NCBI RefSeq assembly: GCF_022539665.2
Contig: NC_081334.1
Span: 6,852,424-6,916,423, forward strand
Direction: 5' to 3'
Source of the DNA: Daphnia carinata
Lineage: Eukaryota > Arthropoda > Branchiopoda > Diplostraca > Daphniidae
Length of the DNA stretch: 64,000 nucleotides
A program made the translations under genes and the position numbers. Shown in pieces: positions 34,101-47,551 of the stretch (positions are counted from its first letter, which is position 1; each line of letters opens with the position of its first letter). The notes under the pieces were generated by a model. That model was given only the letters and a program-made list of their open reading frames with translations. It ran no database searches and was not told where the DNA came from.

Positions 34101-37100
34101 AGGCCGATAATAACTCTTTCATGCACGAAAGAGAGAGGCCATCCCTCTTCAAGTTGGGCAAGCTTCGCTTTTAGTGCCACTACAACGACAAAAGTGTAGA
34201 GCTCCATCGAGCATGGAGTGCTCTCTTTTTTTTTTTTGAGATTACACGCAAAGATGAAGGGGCAAAAGACCGTAACAACGAGGGAGGGTTGGTTGAGAAA
34301 CATTAAACGAGATGCTACTGTTAGCATAGAGTGGTAAATGTTGCCGAAGCGTGGAGGACAAAAAATAGGGAGAAATGAGGCAGCAAGAAAAATCACACAA
34401 CGTTTGCAACCACATGTCCCACTCCTTGTCGCCCGATTAGATCCTAAATCTTTTGATCCGATTATATTAGACGCCATGGTCGCTTCAACAGTCGCGTCTA
34501 GGCGACGTCTAATGAATTGTTGTGTTCCATACTACATGTCTCATATGCGTGTCATGTCTTTTAAAAATATTTAGTCCGTTTAGCAAGCAAGAAGATGAGA
34601 AGGGATTCATTACGACCGATGGCGGCGGCACCGGAATGGGAGAGCTCGGATCGCCCGAATCGCTGCCGGAGCTGGAACGGCCACCTTTACGCAAAATCGA
34701 CCAGTACATCCGACCAGATTGTCCCTGTTGCAGCATGTCGAAAAGATACACAGTGGCATTTATGGCTAGCATCGGTAAGAATTGCAAAGATGAATTTGAT
34801 TTTCACAAAAAAAAAGGAAAAATTCTAAGAGATTCGCCTAGCAACAACATCATTCGTATGGAATAACTTTAAAGGAAAAAGATTAGGCCATGAAACATTC
34901 ATAGCCCATTTCGGGCGATGATTTACGATATTGTCAACGACTTTTCAGTTTCATGATGGGGAAAGGAAACAACTGAATCGGGCCAAGACAAAATGGCGGC
35001 GGGGGGTGGGAGAGGGAAAAAAAAAAGCGCCCAAAAGATCGTACATGCCAAGACATTTGCATTTAGCCTTACGATTGAAACTGATGCAAATAACTCGATA
35101 AAAAATAACGGCTAAAATAGAGTACTATAAAAAGAAAAAAACTTACCACTTGAATGCTGAATTCTCTCGCTTGGCTGTTGAGTTGAAGGACACGTGGTGC
35201 ACGATTGTTCAGTCATACTGATTTGTTCTTTTTTCGACGTCACACAACCCTTTTGTTGCACATAGAGCAAGACAAAACTGCTGAGAACTATTGCTTTTTG
35301 TAGAGAATGAAGATTTGTAGGGCAAAGCATAATTGAATTGTCTGTCGCTGCTCTGCTTTAATTCTGGCGTAATTGGTCGGAATCAAGTGATACACCCCAG
35401 ACAAAAAGGAAGGGTGTACACGAGAAAGTCTGTCGTTGACATTTAATCTAACTCGAGTGGTAGTCGTCAGCAAAGAGAACAAGACGAGATGTGTGATCTA
35501 CTTATACCACCGCCATTTGGATTTCTTCTCTTCGTTTTCATGTTCTGATCTGCCTCAAGAAGAGAACGACATTCGTCAACGGGAGGAAGAGGCGGCATTG
35601 CCGAATTTTTTTTCGAATTTCAATTTGTCGATATCGTGCTTTCAATCGATAACTAGTGTTAGCCCCATTAATATGGCAAATTAAATATAAAATTGTGTGT
35701 TTTTTGTAGGTTTTTTGATCTCGTTTGGTATTCGATGCAATTTGGGTGTTGCCATCGTTCAGATGACGGCCAACAATACCGAAACTGGCGTAATAATTAA
35801 TTTCTTAATTTTCCAATGTGGAGCTTTTCAAAATGTCTTCTGCTTATGACACAGATGCCAGAATTTGATTGGACCAAAAGGACGATTGGCCTAGTAGATT
35901 CATCTTTCTTTTGGGGCTACCTGATCACCCAAGTCCCAGGAGGTTTCCTCGCTTCCAAATACGCTGCTAACAAGTACGAAAATTCTTGTCTCTCCATAAA
36001 TCTCATCACCCACATCGTTTCGTGCAATTATTTGATAAGCTCGTTACCTAGAACTAACGTAAGAACTTGGACAGTGTACAGCATAAAGCCTATGCCCACC
36101 TCATTACTGCATGTTCTCCCTTTGCCAGTTGTCAAACTGTTGTAAAAGCTTTACATCCACCTTTGTTCGTCGTTGTTTCCACGCCATTTTTGTGTAAAAA
36201 TAAACCCCCCTAATTATTCCGACTGTCGTACGTACACAACAGCAATAGATTGAAGTTATTCCTAACAGCAGAACTTTTTGTACTTAAAAAGGGTATTCGG
36301 ATCGGCCATCGCCGTGTCGGCTTGTCTTAATATGCTCCTACCCGGCGCGGCCAAAATCCATCCAGTCGTGTTTACCCTCGTTCGCATCCTCCAAGGGCTG
36401 GTCGAGGTAATGTAATACATGAGGATGTAACAAGCACACAACATTACCAGTACAACAATGCAACAGGGAGTCACATATCCGGCGTGTCACGGTATTTGGA
36501 GGTGGTGGGCTCCTCCACTGGAACGATCTCGACTGGCTACTTTAGCTTTTTGCGGGTCATACGCAGGTGCTGTAGTTGGAATGCCTTTGTCCGGATGGCT
36601 GACGGATGGCATTAGCTGGCAAGCACCCTTCTACTTCTACGGTAACTACATCGAATTAACTTTGTTTCCATTTACTTCATCTCAATTTCTGTCTTGTTTT
36701 GTTTAACAGGTGCATTCGGTATCATTTGGTACGTTTTCTGGGTGTGGCTATCGTTTGAGAAACCTTGTCTGCATCCGACCATTACGCCCAGCGAGCGCCT
36801 GTACATCGAAGAATCATTGTCGCATGTACAGCGCACCATTCCCAACTTCTTTACGACTCCATGGCGGTGCTTTTTCACGTCCATGCCCGTCTACGCCATC
36901 ATCGTTGCAAATTTCTGCCGTTCGTGGACTTTCTACTTGCTTATCCTTTCGCAGCCCAGTTATTTCAGGCAAGTCTTCAAGTTCGACATAGGAAAAGTGG
37001 GAGCTTTGGCTGCTCTTCCTCATTTGGTCATGACAATTATCGTACCGATTGGCGGACAATTAGCCGATCATTTACGTCGCAACAAGATCCTTTCGACGAC

Positions 37101-38150
37101 ATCTGTACGCAAGATTTTCAATTGCGGAGGATTCGGAATGGAAGCTATCTTCTTAATGGTAAGATGACAGTCGTTTTTGATTGAAGAATGTCAAGAAATT
37201 CTCTTTTTTAATTTAAAACGTGAAAACTCTTTTTGAATGGTCTCTAGGTGGTGGCTTACACGCGCGACACGACCATAGCGATCACTACCCTGACTTTGGC
37301 CGTCGGTTTCAGCGGTTTCGCTATATCAGGTAAAAAAAATTCCATTTCCACAACGCTTTGGAGGACCCTGACGGGTAATATACCATTATTGTTATATGCA
37401 GGTTTCAACGTCAATCACTTGGATATTGCTCCGCGCTATGCTAGTATCCTGATGGGTATTTCCAACGGTGTCGGTACCCTATCGGGAATGTTTTGTCCCA
37501 TCGTGGTCGAGTCGCTCACCAAAAACGAAGTAAGCTTTCAACTTAGTGACAGCGGATGATGTCTGCAACGACTTAATCAGCCCCTTTTTCTCATTCACCC
37601 ACTTTTCTTGATTAAAATGTAATAGCTACCAGAGGAGTGGCAGACTGTCTTTGTCATAGCGTCGGTGATTCACTTCCTGGGCGTGGGTTTTTATGCAGTG
37701 TTCGCGTCTGGCGAACTACAGCCATGGGCTGAACCTAAAGATGATGAAGAAGATGTGCCAGCTTTGCCAGCACCGGCCACAGCGTGGAATCCATTCGATT
37801 CTCAGCAAAAACCGCAGTATAATGGAGAGCCTAACTACGCCTCTACGGTAAGATCTGGAGCTTTTGCTTTCACGTCTACGAAGAAAGGATGAATAAATAA
37901 ATGCCTAAAACCCCTTCTTTGAATGCAGGAGATGACGCCAGCTGTTCAGGGTAGCAACAATCCTTTCAACGGTCGATTACATTCCTATGGAGCCACTGCT
38001 GACTATTCCTATCAACAACAGCAGGCTCCGCCCAGACCGCCCTATCCTAATCCAGGATCATTCCCCGCAGATTTCTCCAATGTTCAACAGGTTCAACCAG
38101 CTGCTCAGGACAGTTACATGCACGGAACTCTACAAGACAGGAATTACTAG
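28118..38150 (+). CDS. VGlut: Vesicular glutamate transporter (SLC17A6-8 family)
   Basis: A 638-residue, 12-helix major-facilitator protein that loads glutamate into synaptic vesicles using the vacuolar proton-driven membrane potential. Exons: 28118-28176, 33949-34014, 34575-34774, 35710-35789, 35855-35973, 36292-36406, 36467-36641, 36710-37158, 37248-37329, 37402-37529, 37626-37847, 37929-38150. VGLUT hallmarks include [11 protein letters not shown] in TM1, [44 protein letters not shown] and [19 protein letters not shown]. Arg206 and Glu213 correspond to the essential R184 and E191 of rat VGLUT2, but D150 stands where VGLUT2 has H128. The cytosolic C-terminus is Pro/Gln-rich with PPRPPYPNP, a possible SH3-type ligand. 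Intron 1 is 5.8 kb. Expression is expected in glutamatergic neurons, including arthropod motor neurons. Confidence 0.95.
29752..29773 (+). repeat. (AC)n microsatellite
   Basis: About eleven AC repeats inside VGLUT intron 1. Confidence 0.85.
31117..31142 (+). repeat. (CA)n microsatellite
   Basis: About thirteen CA repeats inside VGLUT intron 1. Confidence 0.85.
31190..31211 (+). repeat. (TA)n microsatellite
   Basis: About eleven TA repeats, 48 bp after the CA array, within VGLUT intron 1. Confidence 0.85.
35147..35330 (-). other. Antisense open frame with signal-like N-terminus and splice donor
   Basis: Inside VGLUT intron 3, on the opposite strand, an ATG at 35330 opens 61 codons beginning [19 protein letters not shown] hydrophobic core ([12 protein letters not shown]) suggests a signal peptide, then come Ser/Thr/Gln-rich residues with [18 protein letters not shown]. 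The frame runs to a consensus donor (AGTG then GTAAGT) in phase 1. This is what a first coding exon of a secreted protein looks like. The C..C pattern recalls the pro-region of activin/GDF ligands, but no second exon was found, so this identity is a guess. Confidence 0.3.
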
Positions 38151-38851
38151 ATAGCTAGGAAGCAAGAAGGAAAAGATTTACATGATTTCAACCCCAAAAA
38201 AAATATCTATTATGAAAGAAAGTGATTTACATTTACTTATAATCTTGATCAGTGGACTATTTCTCAAGAACTTTTTCTTAAAAAAAAACAAACAAAAGAA
38301 AAGCAAAACAAAAAAAAAATTGATGTATCTGCTGTTAAACGATTGTTTCTTATTTGTTCTATGAGTGACGTTAACCGGTTTGTTTCATAATTGTGGCAAT
38401 AACTCGATGTTTTCTATTTCTTTTATTCAATTTTCGTGTCTACGTATACATACATGTTCGCGTGCAGGTTCCTCCACCCGTTTAATTTTACGTCAAACAA
38501 TAGTCAAATTTCCTCTTTCGCTGCAGTATTCCGTAAACTAAAGCTTTCTTGCATCAAATTCCAATCTCTTAAATTTATTCAACAGAAGCCATGTTTCATA
38601 TATACATGTTGGATTTGTATGTTTTGCTGTTATTACTGTTATGAGTGAAAATTTAGAAAATTTAAGATAAGAGACAAAAAAATATACAAGTTCAAAACGA
38701 CATTCACACCCCTAGAATCGTTTATTAGTAACCAGTGACATTAATTTAGAAAAGAAAATTTTACACTCAAATGGAAAATATCTTTTCTTTCAGCCAATGA
38801 GGAATACCAAAGTAAGGGACGGCACTTAAAAATCATCTGATCCAGTCTTGG
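38151..38851. other. Convergent 3' ends of VGLUT and GDP-fucose synthase
   Basis: AT-rich DNA between two tail-to-tail genes, presumably both 3' UTRs. No gene is recognised. Confidence 0.6.
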
Positions 38852-40150
<1,299 letters not shown>

Positions 40151-40696
40151 GACTCGAGTTGAATTCTTTCGAATAACTTATACAAGAGAACTTACAATCA
40201 AACCTACACTAGTAGACTGAGGAAAATGTTAAGCGTTCACGGAACGGTGTAGACTTGTACTCGAATTCGACAGAAGAAAGACTATTCGTGAAGTGACTAT
40301 GGGATTGTCATGTCAGCGAGGGTGCCACGTCTTCTGCTCATAAAAGCCGGCAACAGCTTTTCACCCTTTTAAAACCACCTGAGGGAAGCGCCACAAACGC
40401 CTCCTGCGAATGTTACCTAAATCGAAAAGTGGCGCACTACGTCATACCCTCTGCTAAGTAGGTCTTATGCATAGGTTAACGACTTTTATATGATACAGGT
40501 TTCTTTTTTTTTGTTTTAATACTTTTTTTGCAATAAACTGTACATCCTAAAACATGTATTATTGCGTATATCAGGCAACGGAACGATACTGAAACCATAT
40601 ATGTATTTTGGCAGCCAAGAAAAGAAATAAAGAACGGATGGATGTCATGTATTTAGGTCATTTATAGACAGAAGAAACACAATGAATTTATGAGTG
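40151..40696. other. GFUS promoter and SRPRB 3' flank
   Basis: Between two minus-strand genes. It has poly-T tracts near 40503-40534 and no recognised coding sequence. Confidence 0.5.
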
Positions 40697-41708
40697 TTAA
40701 GCAACTGATTGCAGCCACTTTTTTAAATTTTCCAAATCGTCTGTTTGGGCACTTGATGCGGCAAATTCCACGCGCAATGAACGAATATCAGCGAACTCAA
40801 AATTCTTGCCTTCTTGTCCAAGGTAAAACGATTTTCTGTTTCCACCTTCAGCTACAGCTTCTAGCTGGTTGGTTTGAGTGTTTCTCAGCACATTCCTTTG
40901 TTAACTGGGTAAAACATTTGTCTTTCAGATAACATTTATCAGTTGGTAATACTTACATCTCTTTTTCAAGAACAGACTGAATAACTTGGGGTCCCTTAGC
41001 TAAAGGATGATCTTGTTTGTTGCATAGGATAAGCACCTGGGGTCGGTTAGATGACACTACAGGATCGCTCAGAATATTGTAAAGGTACCTAATTACAGGG
41101 GTGACACATTACAGTGGTTTATATAATTTTCTTTGAGTTTTTGTAATAACAACATACTCAGCCACATCACGAATATCTTTGTTAAGACTAAAAGAATCAA
41201 GGACAAAGACTATCCCTCTTGCTGTGTTTTTGTAACTGTCAAAGAAACGTTGGCGAACACGTTCATGGCCAGGGATATCAATTAATTTTAAGGCCCCCTT
41301 TGGTAACATACTCAGTAAATGTGAGTAGAAAGTTTGCCTAGACTATATTTTTCTTACCTTATTGGCAATGTCTAATACTCCTACATTTTCTTTCATCGAG
41401 GTAAAGCTCTCAACAGCTTTTTTATAAATCAATTGAGAGAAGATTAGTGTTTTTCCAGATTCACACAAACCGACCAAGCAGATTCCACGACGTGATACAC
41501 GTCCTTTTCTCCATAAAAAAATGAAAATAACTAAAAGAAATTGTAAAAAAATGAATTAAAATCTCAACAGCTGTCAACGTAATGAGAATCATCAAATAGT
41601 ACATAGCGTGATGAAACCAACAATCAAAGCGACTCCTATGGTCCCCCAATGTGCGATTTTTTCTTCCGAGTCTAAGACACCTCGAAGGGTCTCATCTTTC
41701 TTTGACAT
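40697..41708 (-). CDS. SRPRB: Signal recognition particle receptor subunit beta
   Basis: A 249-residue ER membrane GTPase (human protein 271 residues) that anchors SRP receptor alpha and helps hand ribosome-nascent-chain complexes to the translocon. Exons: 41603-41708, 41358-41530, 41158-41297, 40957-41088, 40697-40895. One transmembrane helix (about 22-42, ending FIFIFLWRKGR) is followed by the Arf/Ras-like domain. G1 is GLCESGKT (56-63), G3 is DIPGHE in KLIDIPGHERVRQRF, and G4 is NKQD in LILCNKQD. The C-terminus DLENLKKWLQSVA matches the family's last helix. The start ATG precedes a short lumenal segment (SKKDETLRGVLDSEEK). Confident orthologue. Confidence 0.93.
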
Positions 41709-42326
41709 TTTCAACAAAACGCAGTACTACTTAGGAATAGTAAGACGTTGTTTCGAAAAAATTCCAACTTGTTATTTTCTTGAGACGTGTCCCGTCGTCT
41801 ACAGACGCAGAACACCACCTATCGTCCCTGTAGGAACTGCATAGCCCTACATCGAATTCTCGCATACAACGCGTACAACATTCGTTGCGTCCTCCGATAT
41901 TTTACCCAAAAAATCAAACCACAAATCACATATTTCACAAATCAAGGGATACTCACGCAGGTAATGTAAGGAAACGAATTTCGTCGATGATGAGAAGTCG
42001 CTCAGGCTCTGAAAATCGACTTTGTTTGTCGAAGATGTTGGCACGTCCTTTTCGCTGCATTAGTCTGTATTCCATCAACACATTTAAAGCGACATTTAAA
42101 ACAATTCGATAAATTAAATTAATAATACGTAATTCTGAAAGTTAAGATTTATGGAATTAAAACAACGTATCCGGTTGGATGTAAGGAAAGGGACGAGAAA
42201 GGAAGTCATTGTTTTCTTCACTTTCTTCAACATGGATTGATTCCTCTGCTCCTACACATCCAAAGCGAGGCAGCATGAAGAAAAAGAAAGAGAGAAAGAT
42301 AGGGTTAGGTTAAAAATGGACGGATT
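41709..42326. other. SRPRB promoter and SLC17 3' flank
   Basis: Short intergenic DNA between two same-strand genes; open frames on both strands are short and unlike known proteins. Confidence 0.5.
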
Positions 42327-44995
42327 TCACAGCACTTTTCGAGTTTTATCTTCACCGAGATCTTCGCATTCGGCCCATGGCTGCACTTGACTCGAAGCAA
42401 ATATCAGAAAGATAGTGTTTGAAACGAAGTATACGCCAGATGCGATCAAAAACACCAGGCGCCACTGCCCTAGTGTTTGCTATGCACACAAAAAGCGTAT
42501 ACAATTAGAACAATGAATTTCGAAAAGAGAATTATTCTCAAATTTTCCATTGCCATACCAAGGGTTAGTAGAACAAGCACCTAAGATAAATTAGTACATA
42601 AACATATTAATATTAACGTATACGACTCACGTTTCCTTTCACTAGCACGCCGACAGCATAAGGAGCCATGAATCCGCAGAGATTGGCTACTGCATTAGTA
42701 ACACCAAACAAGGTACCGGCATATGGTGGAGCGATTTCGACAAAATTCACCTGAGTATTTGTAATACAAGCTTTGATGACAATAGGCTTTTCAAAATAAA
42801 TCTTTTTAGAGCTCTACCTGAAAAGCAGAGTAAGAAGCACCACTAAGTCCGACGGCCAGAGTCAGCAAAACTACGGCTGCTACAGTGTTACATCCAATGA
42901 ATCCAGCACCAACTAATGCCAATGCTGGTCCATATTGTCCTATAAGTTATTTTATGAATTGTAAAATTATCCAGAAAAGTTCAAGTCTGCTTTTGCTTCT
43001 AGTTACCTATCGAATTAAATATCTTCCGAACAGTTATGACTCTAAATATTTGTTTGGAAATGAGCAGATCTGCGATTGTGCTGCATAAGAGCGAAAAAAG
43101 CCACATTGCCAAATACGGGAGAGCAGAAACGAAGCTGTTCTGTAAATAAATAAAAAATTTGTATTAAACTTAACTAAAAGTGTCTACGCACATTTGGTGT
43201 ATCGTTTAATTACCTGCTTCATATTGAAATGAAGAATGTTATCCATGTAACTTGGTAGTTCAGTCAACAGTGTATAGAATCCCCAGGCGTGGCCAACATT
43301 GGCTGCTCCGACGGCCCAACAAGCTTTGGATTTGAACATGCATCGCCATGGAACAGGAGCGCTTTTCTGCAAGGCACATTTACAAAAATCAATTAATCCG
43401 TTTGACGCTGAAGGCAGAATAATGAATTACCCTTTTGATGGAATCCCTTAACGAGCTGCAGATGTATTCCTTTTCTTCTTTAGAAATATTTTTATGACGT
43501 GATGGAGAATCGGCAGTCAAAGGCATCCATACAGCGAACCACACTATACCTAACGTTCCAAATACGTAAAACACTGTTGGCCAACCACCGTCGAAACCGT
43601 GTTCGCAAAGGATTCCTGACAGAGGTAACGTGATAACTGTTCCAAACTGAGCACCTACATTTTGTTTTAAATGTAAAATCCATTAAAGACTTGGACATAA
43701 CAGCAAGTAACAGATTATTAGCTGTACCTGTAAAGACGAAAGCGGCCATTTTACTCCTTTCCCACGGTGGGGCCCATTCCGCCAGCATAGCATACATAGC
43801 GGGGAAAGTAACGCCCTAATAGACGTTATAAATCATGATTATTTTTAGGCGAGAACGATCCATAATAGCAACAGGCCTTTTTTCAAATGAGGCATATGAA
43901 TACGGCAATATTGTATTACCTCTCCCAATCCCATTAAGACGCGACAGAAGATCAGTAAAGTGTCACTAGCACGTGCAGCGAAGGGAGTCAATAAAGTGAA
44001 GATGGAAGTGCTGAGAATGCCGTAGCCAAGCAATTTTCGACCGCCAAAAAGCTCCGCCAGCCTCCCACCAGGGATCTGCGTTAAAACATAGCCCCAAAAA
44101 AAGGATCCGAGGATGATGCCTTGTTTATATTCATCCCAGGCAAATTCTCCATCCTTTTGGTTGAAAATCGAAAGAATGAACATCATTAGTTTCGTATGGA
44201 ATTATGTTTGACGGAGAATGACAAATAGACAAGCTTAAGTTGTGCGCCAGTCTACGTGCCAGTGGCCTTTTCGGGGGCTCTATACAACAAAGCCAAGACT
44301 CGTGACGGGATTAACTCTCGGAAGAGAAAAATAGAAAATAGGGATGATAAGGGGATGAACAACGTCTACTGAAAGCTTCCAATACATCATCTCTGAATAT
44401 GGACCCAACGGCATAGTGTGCACGCAAAGCCGAGGCTTATATGCTAGTAACTTTGCAGTTGGGTTATTTGACATGTTTACATCGTTGGAGTATTTTTACC
44501 TTAACTAGTCCAGATTGATCGCTTCCCGGAGTCACCGGACAGATATCGACTGCTGTTTGATTGATGTGCGGAATGGCGCTTTGGTTGACCATCGCTACGA
44601 TCGTCACGGATAAATTCACCCTCATGGCATAAACATTGGCAAACCCCAAAAAACCAAGTAAGACAAGAGTATGTCGTGTCCCCCAGCACCCTGTTGTAAA
44701 TATCAGAAACCATTTTACTACACAGCATTATTCTAGTAAATCTAAAACAAGAGATAATGGATCGTAGAAGATAAAACATGCATTTTTTTTAACATAAAGC
44801 ACTCGTTTGGCTCTCCATGTAGGTTGAGACATCAAACTAGCTAGAGAACAGAAAAACCAGATATGGAGGCAAGCCTGCTTTCCACACTACACAATTGATA
44901 CCTTGGTCTTCATCATCCTGAGGAATCAATCGTAATTTTTCATCTATCTCGTTGGGTTCGACTGGATTCACAAGTAGACTAGATTGTTGCACCAT
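42327..44995 (-). CDS. SLC17-family anion transporter (sialin / inorganic phosphate cotransporter-like)
   Basis: A 503-residue, 12-helix major-facilitator transporter of the SLC17 family. Exons: 44902-44995, 44500-44690, 43920-44153, 43728-43815, 43431-43654, 43214-43366, 43007-43139, 42818-42939, 42631-42750, 42327-42479; phases all agree. Family features: [20 protein letters not shown] (TM1), glycosylation sites in the first lumenal loop ([12 protein letters not shown]), [19 protein letters not shown] (TM2), [19 protein letters not shown] (TM4) and the terminal SSQVQPWAE. It belongs with sialin and the arthropod 'putative inorganic phosphate cotransporter' group rather than with VGLUT. The substrate (sialic acid, acidic amino acids or phosphate) cannot be decided from sequence. 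It shares a 537-bp divergent promoter with Suppressor of fused. The 151-bp last intron contains a splice-site-bounded 22-nt segment that does not fit the frame. Confidence 0.9.
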
Positions 44996-45532
44996 TATGC
45001 ACTATTTCTATTGCACTATATGGGGAAGGTTGGACGGGAATGTTAAGCTATTAAACTAAATATGCCATTGGTGCAAATTGTGCAAAGGAGACGGGTAGTT
45101 GTGCGTGTGGGTGGTATTTTTTGTACTTGGAAATGTAAATAAAAATACTGTGACCGATCGATGACACGTATAATAGCCTGCGGCTTTATCCATAGATGTC
45201 GCTGTTAAGGATGTTTGGCCGAATGATCGAATCTTTAAAAGAAAAAGAAAATATGTGACCTAAATGATTTTATAGGTCTTTATAACACATTCAAAGTCTT
45301 AAATATATGTATACATATGTATACATATATCTTAATTTATCAGACCACAGGTTTATTAATGAATTAAATTCAAAATCGTATAAGCTAGTGCTGCCAATCG
45401 ACTAATGGCGGGGCTTTTTTCTAAAAATTCCTCTGCTAGGTATAAAAAATGTTTGGAATGGAGGCTTTGTTACCACAAAAACAAAAGTGAAAAACCATCA
45501 CTTCTTATGTAGGGATTTAACTGAACCCCAAA
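44996..45532. promoter_or_regulatory. Divergent promoter region between SLC17 transporter and Suppressor of fused
   Basis: The start codons of the two genes face away from each other across 537 bp. This stretch must hold both promoters, whether shared or separate. It includes a 28-nt AT-rich palindrome at 45303-45330. No TATA box at a standard distance was identified with confidence. Confidence 0.5.
45303..45330. repeat. Perfect 28-nt AT-rich palindrome
   Basis: Two TGTATACAT-type units in a stretch equal to its own reverse complement, able to extrude a cruciform. It lies 203 bp upstream of the Suppressor of fused start. Confidence 0.7.
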
Positions 45533-47551
45533 ATGCAAAAAGCACAAGTGCACGTTTCTTCAGTTAGCAATACGTGTGCGTCCGTAAATGTGACAGGTGC
45601 TAGCAACAATTACGTACCCGAAAGTGCTATTGATGGCCAACAGTTCATGCCGTCTTCATCAGCCCTCGGCTTGGAAATATTGTATGAATCATGTAAACAA
45701 GTGTACCCTCACCAACCAAACCCCCTTCAAGTGACAGCATTCATAAAATATTGGTGAGAGGATAGTTTAAAAAACTGGAAAAATATTGATGATCAACAGT
45801 CATCAACAGTTGTTCCGTTATCAGAATTGACGGCCTGATTCCATCTGAGACAATAAAAAGATGTATTTGTTATTACAGGCTTGGTGGCCCAGATCCATTA
45901 GATTATATAAGTATGTATGATCACCCAGGAATTCCAGAACTACATATACCACCACATTGGCATTATATTAGGTTGGTTAAACATGACAGTTATTTGCAAC
46001 ACACTTCGTAAAATCGCTCTTTGACAGTTTTGGATTAACAGACCTGCATGGTGATGGAAGGGTTCATGAACCTTCAGGTCCAGAATTTCCTAGTGGTTTT
46101 GGTTTCGAGTTAACTTTCCGACTTGCCAAAAAATCTGGGGAAGCCACATCACCCCCTACTTGGCCAGCAGCTCTGTTACAAGCCCTAGCCAAGTATGTTT
46201 TCCACACTGGCAATTCCTTCTTCGCGGGCGACCACGTTTCTTGGCATTGCCCATTGGACGGGTCCGATTTTGAATGTCGTTTGCAACACATGCTGCTGGC
46301 GGAAGATCTTCTCTTACCACCGGTACAGGGGCCACTAGGTAAAATAAATAAGGCGCCTTACAGAAATGACAAAAAGAATCAAAATTCAAATCATTTGGCA
46401 GGCACCGTAAAGTTTTTGCAAGTCGTCGCTGTGACAGAAGAAGAATTACAAGTGTCCCAACATTGGAACGGGACTAGCGTTTTGGAACTTTTGCGAAGAG
46501 TTCCTTCGTAATTAAACTTTCTTTCCCAAACTATCTTGTATATTTATTTGCCAATTTTTGTTTTTTCTTACACACAGTGCGGGAGGCCCTTGGCTGGTTG
46601 CCGATATGCAGCGTCAGTTATCACTATTTGAATTGCAGCCATCCTTCCGCCGTGAAGTCGAACATGGTATAGAAAAGTTTGTTGCCCCTCATAGGAACCA
46701 TTTTGAAAGTTTATTTATAGGATCCCATGTATTTCCCTCTTGTCATATTTTTAGGCATCGATCGTGATGGATGCAGTTTATCGGGCGTCAGTGCCCGTTG
46801 CCACTGGGAGGAGAGGAGAGTCACTTCGAAAACGGGTTCAGCATGGAGAAGCCCGGAAGATGAAGAAGAGGATGACGACTCTAGTAGTCAGGAAGACGAA
46901 GAGGATGAACCGGAAGCAGCAGCCGGAAAAGCGACCCTCGGTCGCCATCGACCGACGCCTGATGGTGAACCCACCAACGGCGAAATCTGGCCAATTCGAC
47001 GTCTCTACAAGGGCGTTCATCTCACTCTCAACTTGGAAGCCGCATCCCTTTTGCCCGTCGTCCTTCGGTAGGGTTCATATTTAAGCCTTGTTATATTAAC
47101 TTTTTTTTCAAGCGAAACTTTCTGATTCATATAGAGGGAGACTCAGACATGACCGACATTTTACCTTTAAAGCTGTGGCGGGTGAAACGGCCGTGACGTT
47201 ACTGACGGGCAGAGTAGGAGGCGCATTGGCTTCACCATCTGCCCCTTTGGTGGCCAAAGGTCCTTGGCTTCAAATCCTCGTCGACTCCGAGTGGTTAGCC
47301 AAACTCGAATCGGATCTGGCGTGTCTCCAGCAACCGGATGGGGTAGACTATACATTTTACTATCTCCTATTATTTATTTTTTTTTCGTTTAGATTTAAAT
47401 ATATTCAAATATTGATGGATGCTGTGCTAATATTGACATGTCCATCTAACTCTTAAACATCTTTGTTTGCATCCTTTAGTTGGTGGTGCCGAAAACCTTT
47501 TGCTGGTTTGACCGACAGATGGCGTTGACGGTAGTCCCGGACGAATTATGA
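45533..47551 (+). CDS. SUFU: Suppressor of fused (Hedgehog pathway inhibitor)
   Basis: A 470-residue cytoplasmic and nuclear protein that binds and restrains Ci/GLI transcription factors (human 484, fly 468 residues). Exons: 45533-45753, 45879-45971, 46028-46338, 46402-46507, 46578-46666, 46755-47067, 47135-47342, 47480-47551. The N-lobe matches the family closely: QPNPLQVTAFIKYW, LGGPDPLDYISMYDHPG, IPPHWHYISFGLTDLHGDGR, GFGFELTFRL, SWHCPLDGSDFECRLQHMLL and VLELLRRVPSAGGPWL. The conserved HGIDRDGCSLSGVSARC precedes a disordered linker with an acidic stretch at about 308-325 (EDEEEDDDSSSQEDEEDE). The C-lobe follows (GVHLTLNLEAASLLP, GRLRHDRHFTFKAV, KGPWLQILVDSEWL) and ends LVVPDEL-like. This is a confident orthologue. 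Confidence 0.96.

Noticed and set aside
42560-42590. Possible 22-nt microexon in the last intron of the SLC17 gene
   Set aside because: Bounded by AG and GT, but its length is not a multiple of three while the flanking exons already join in phase 0.
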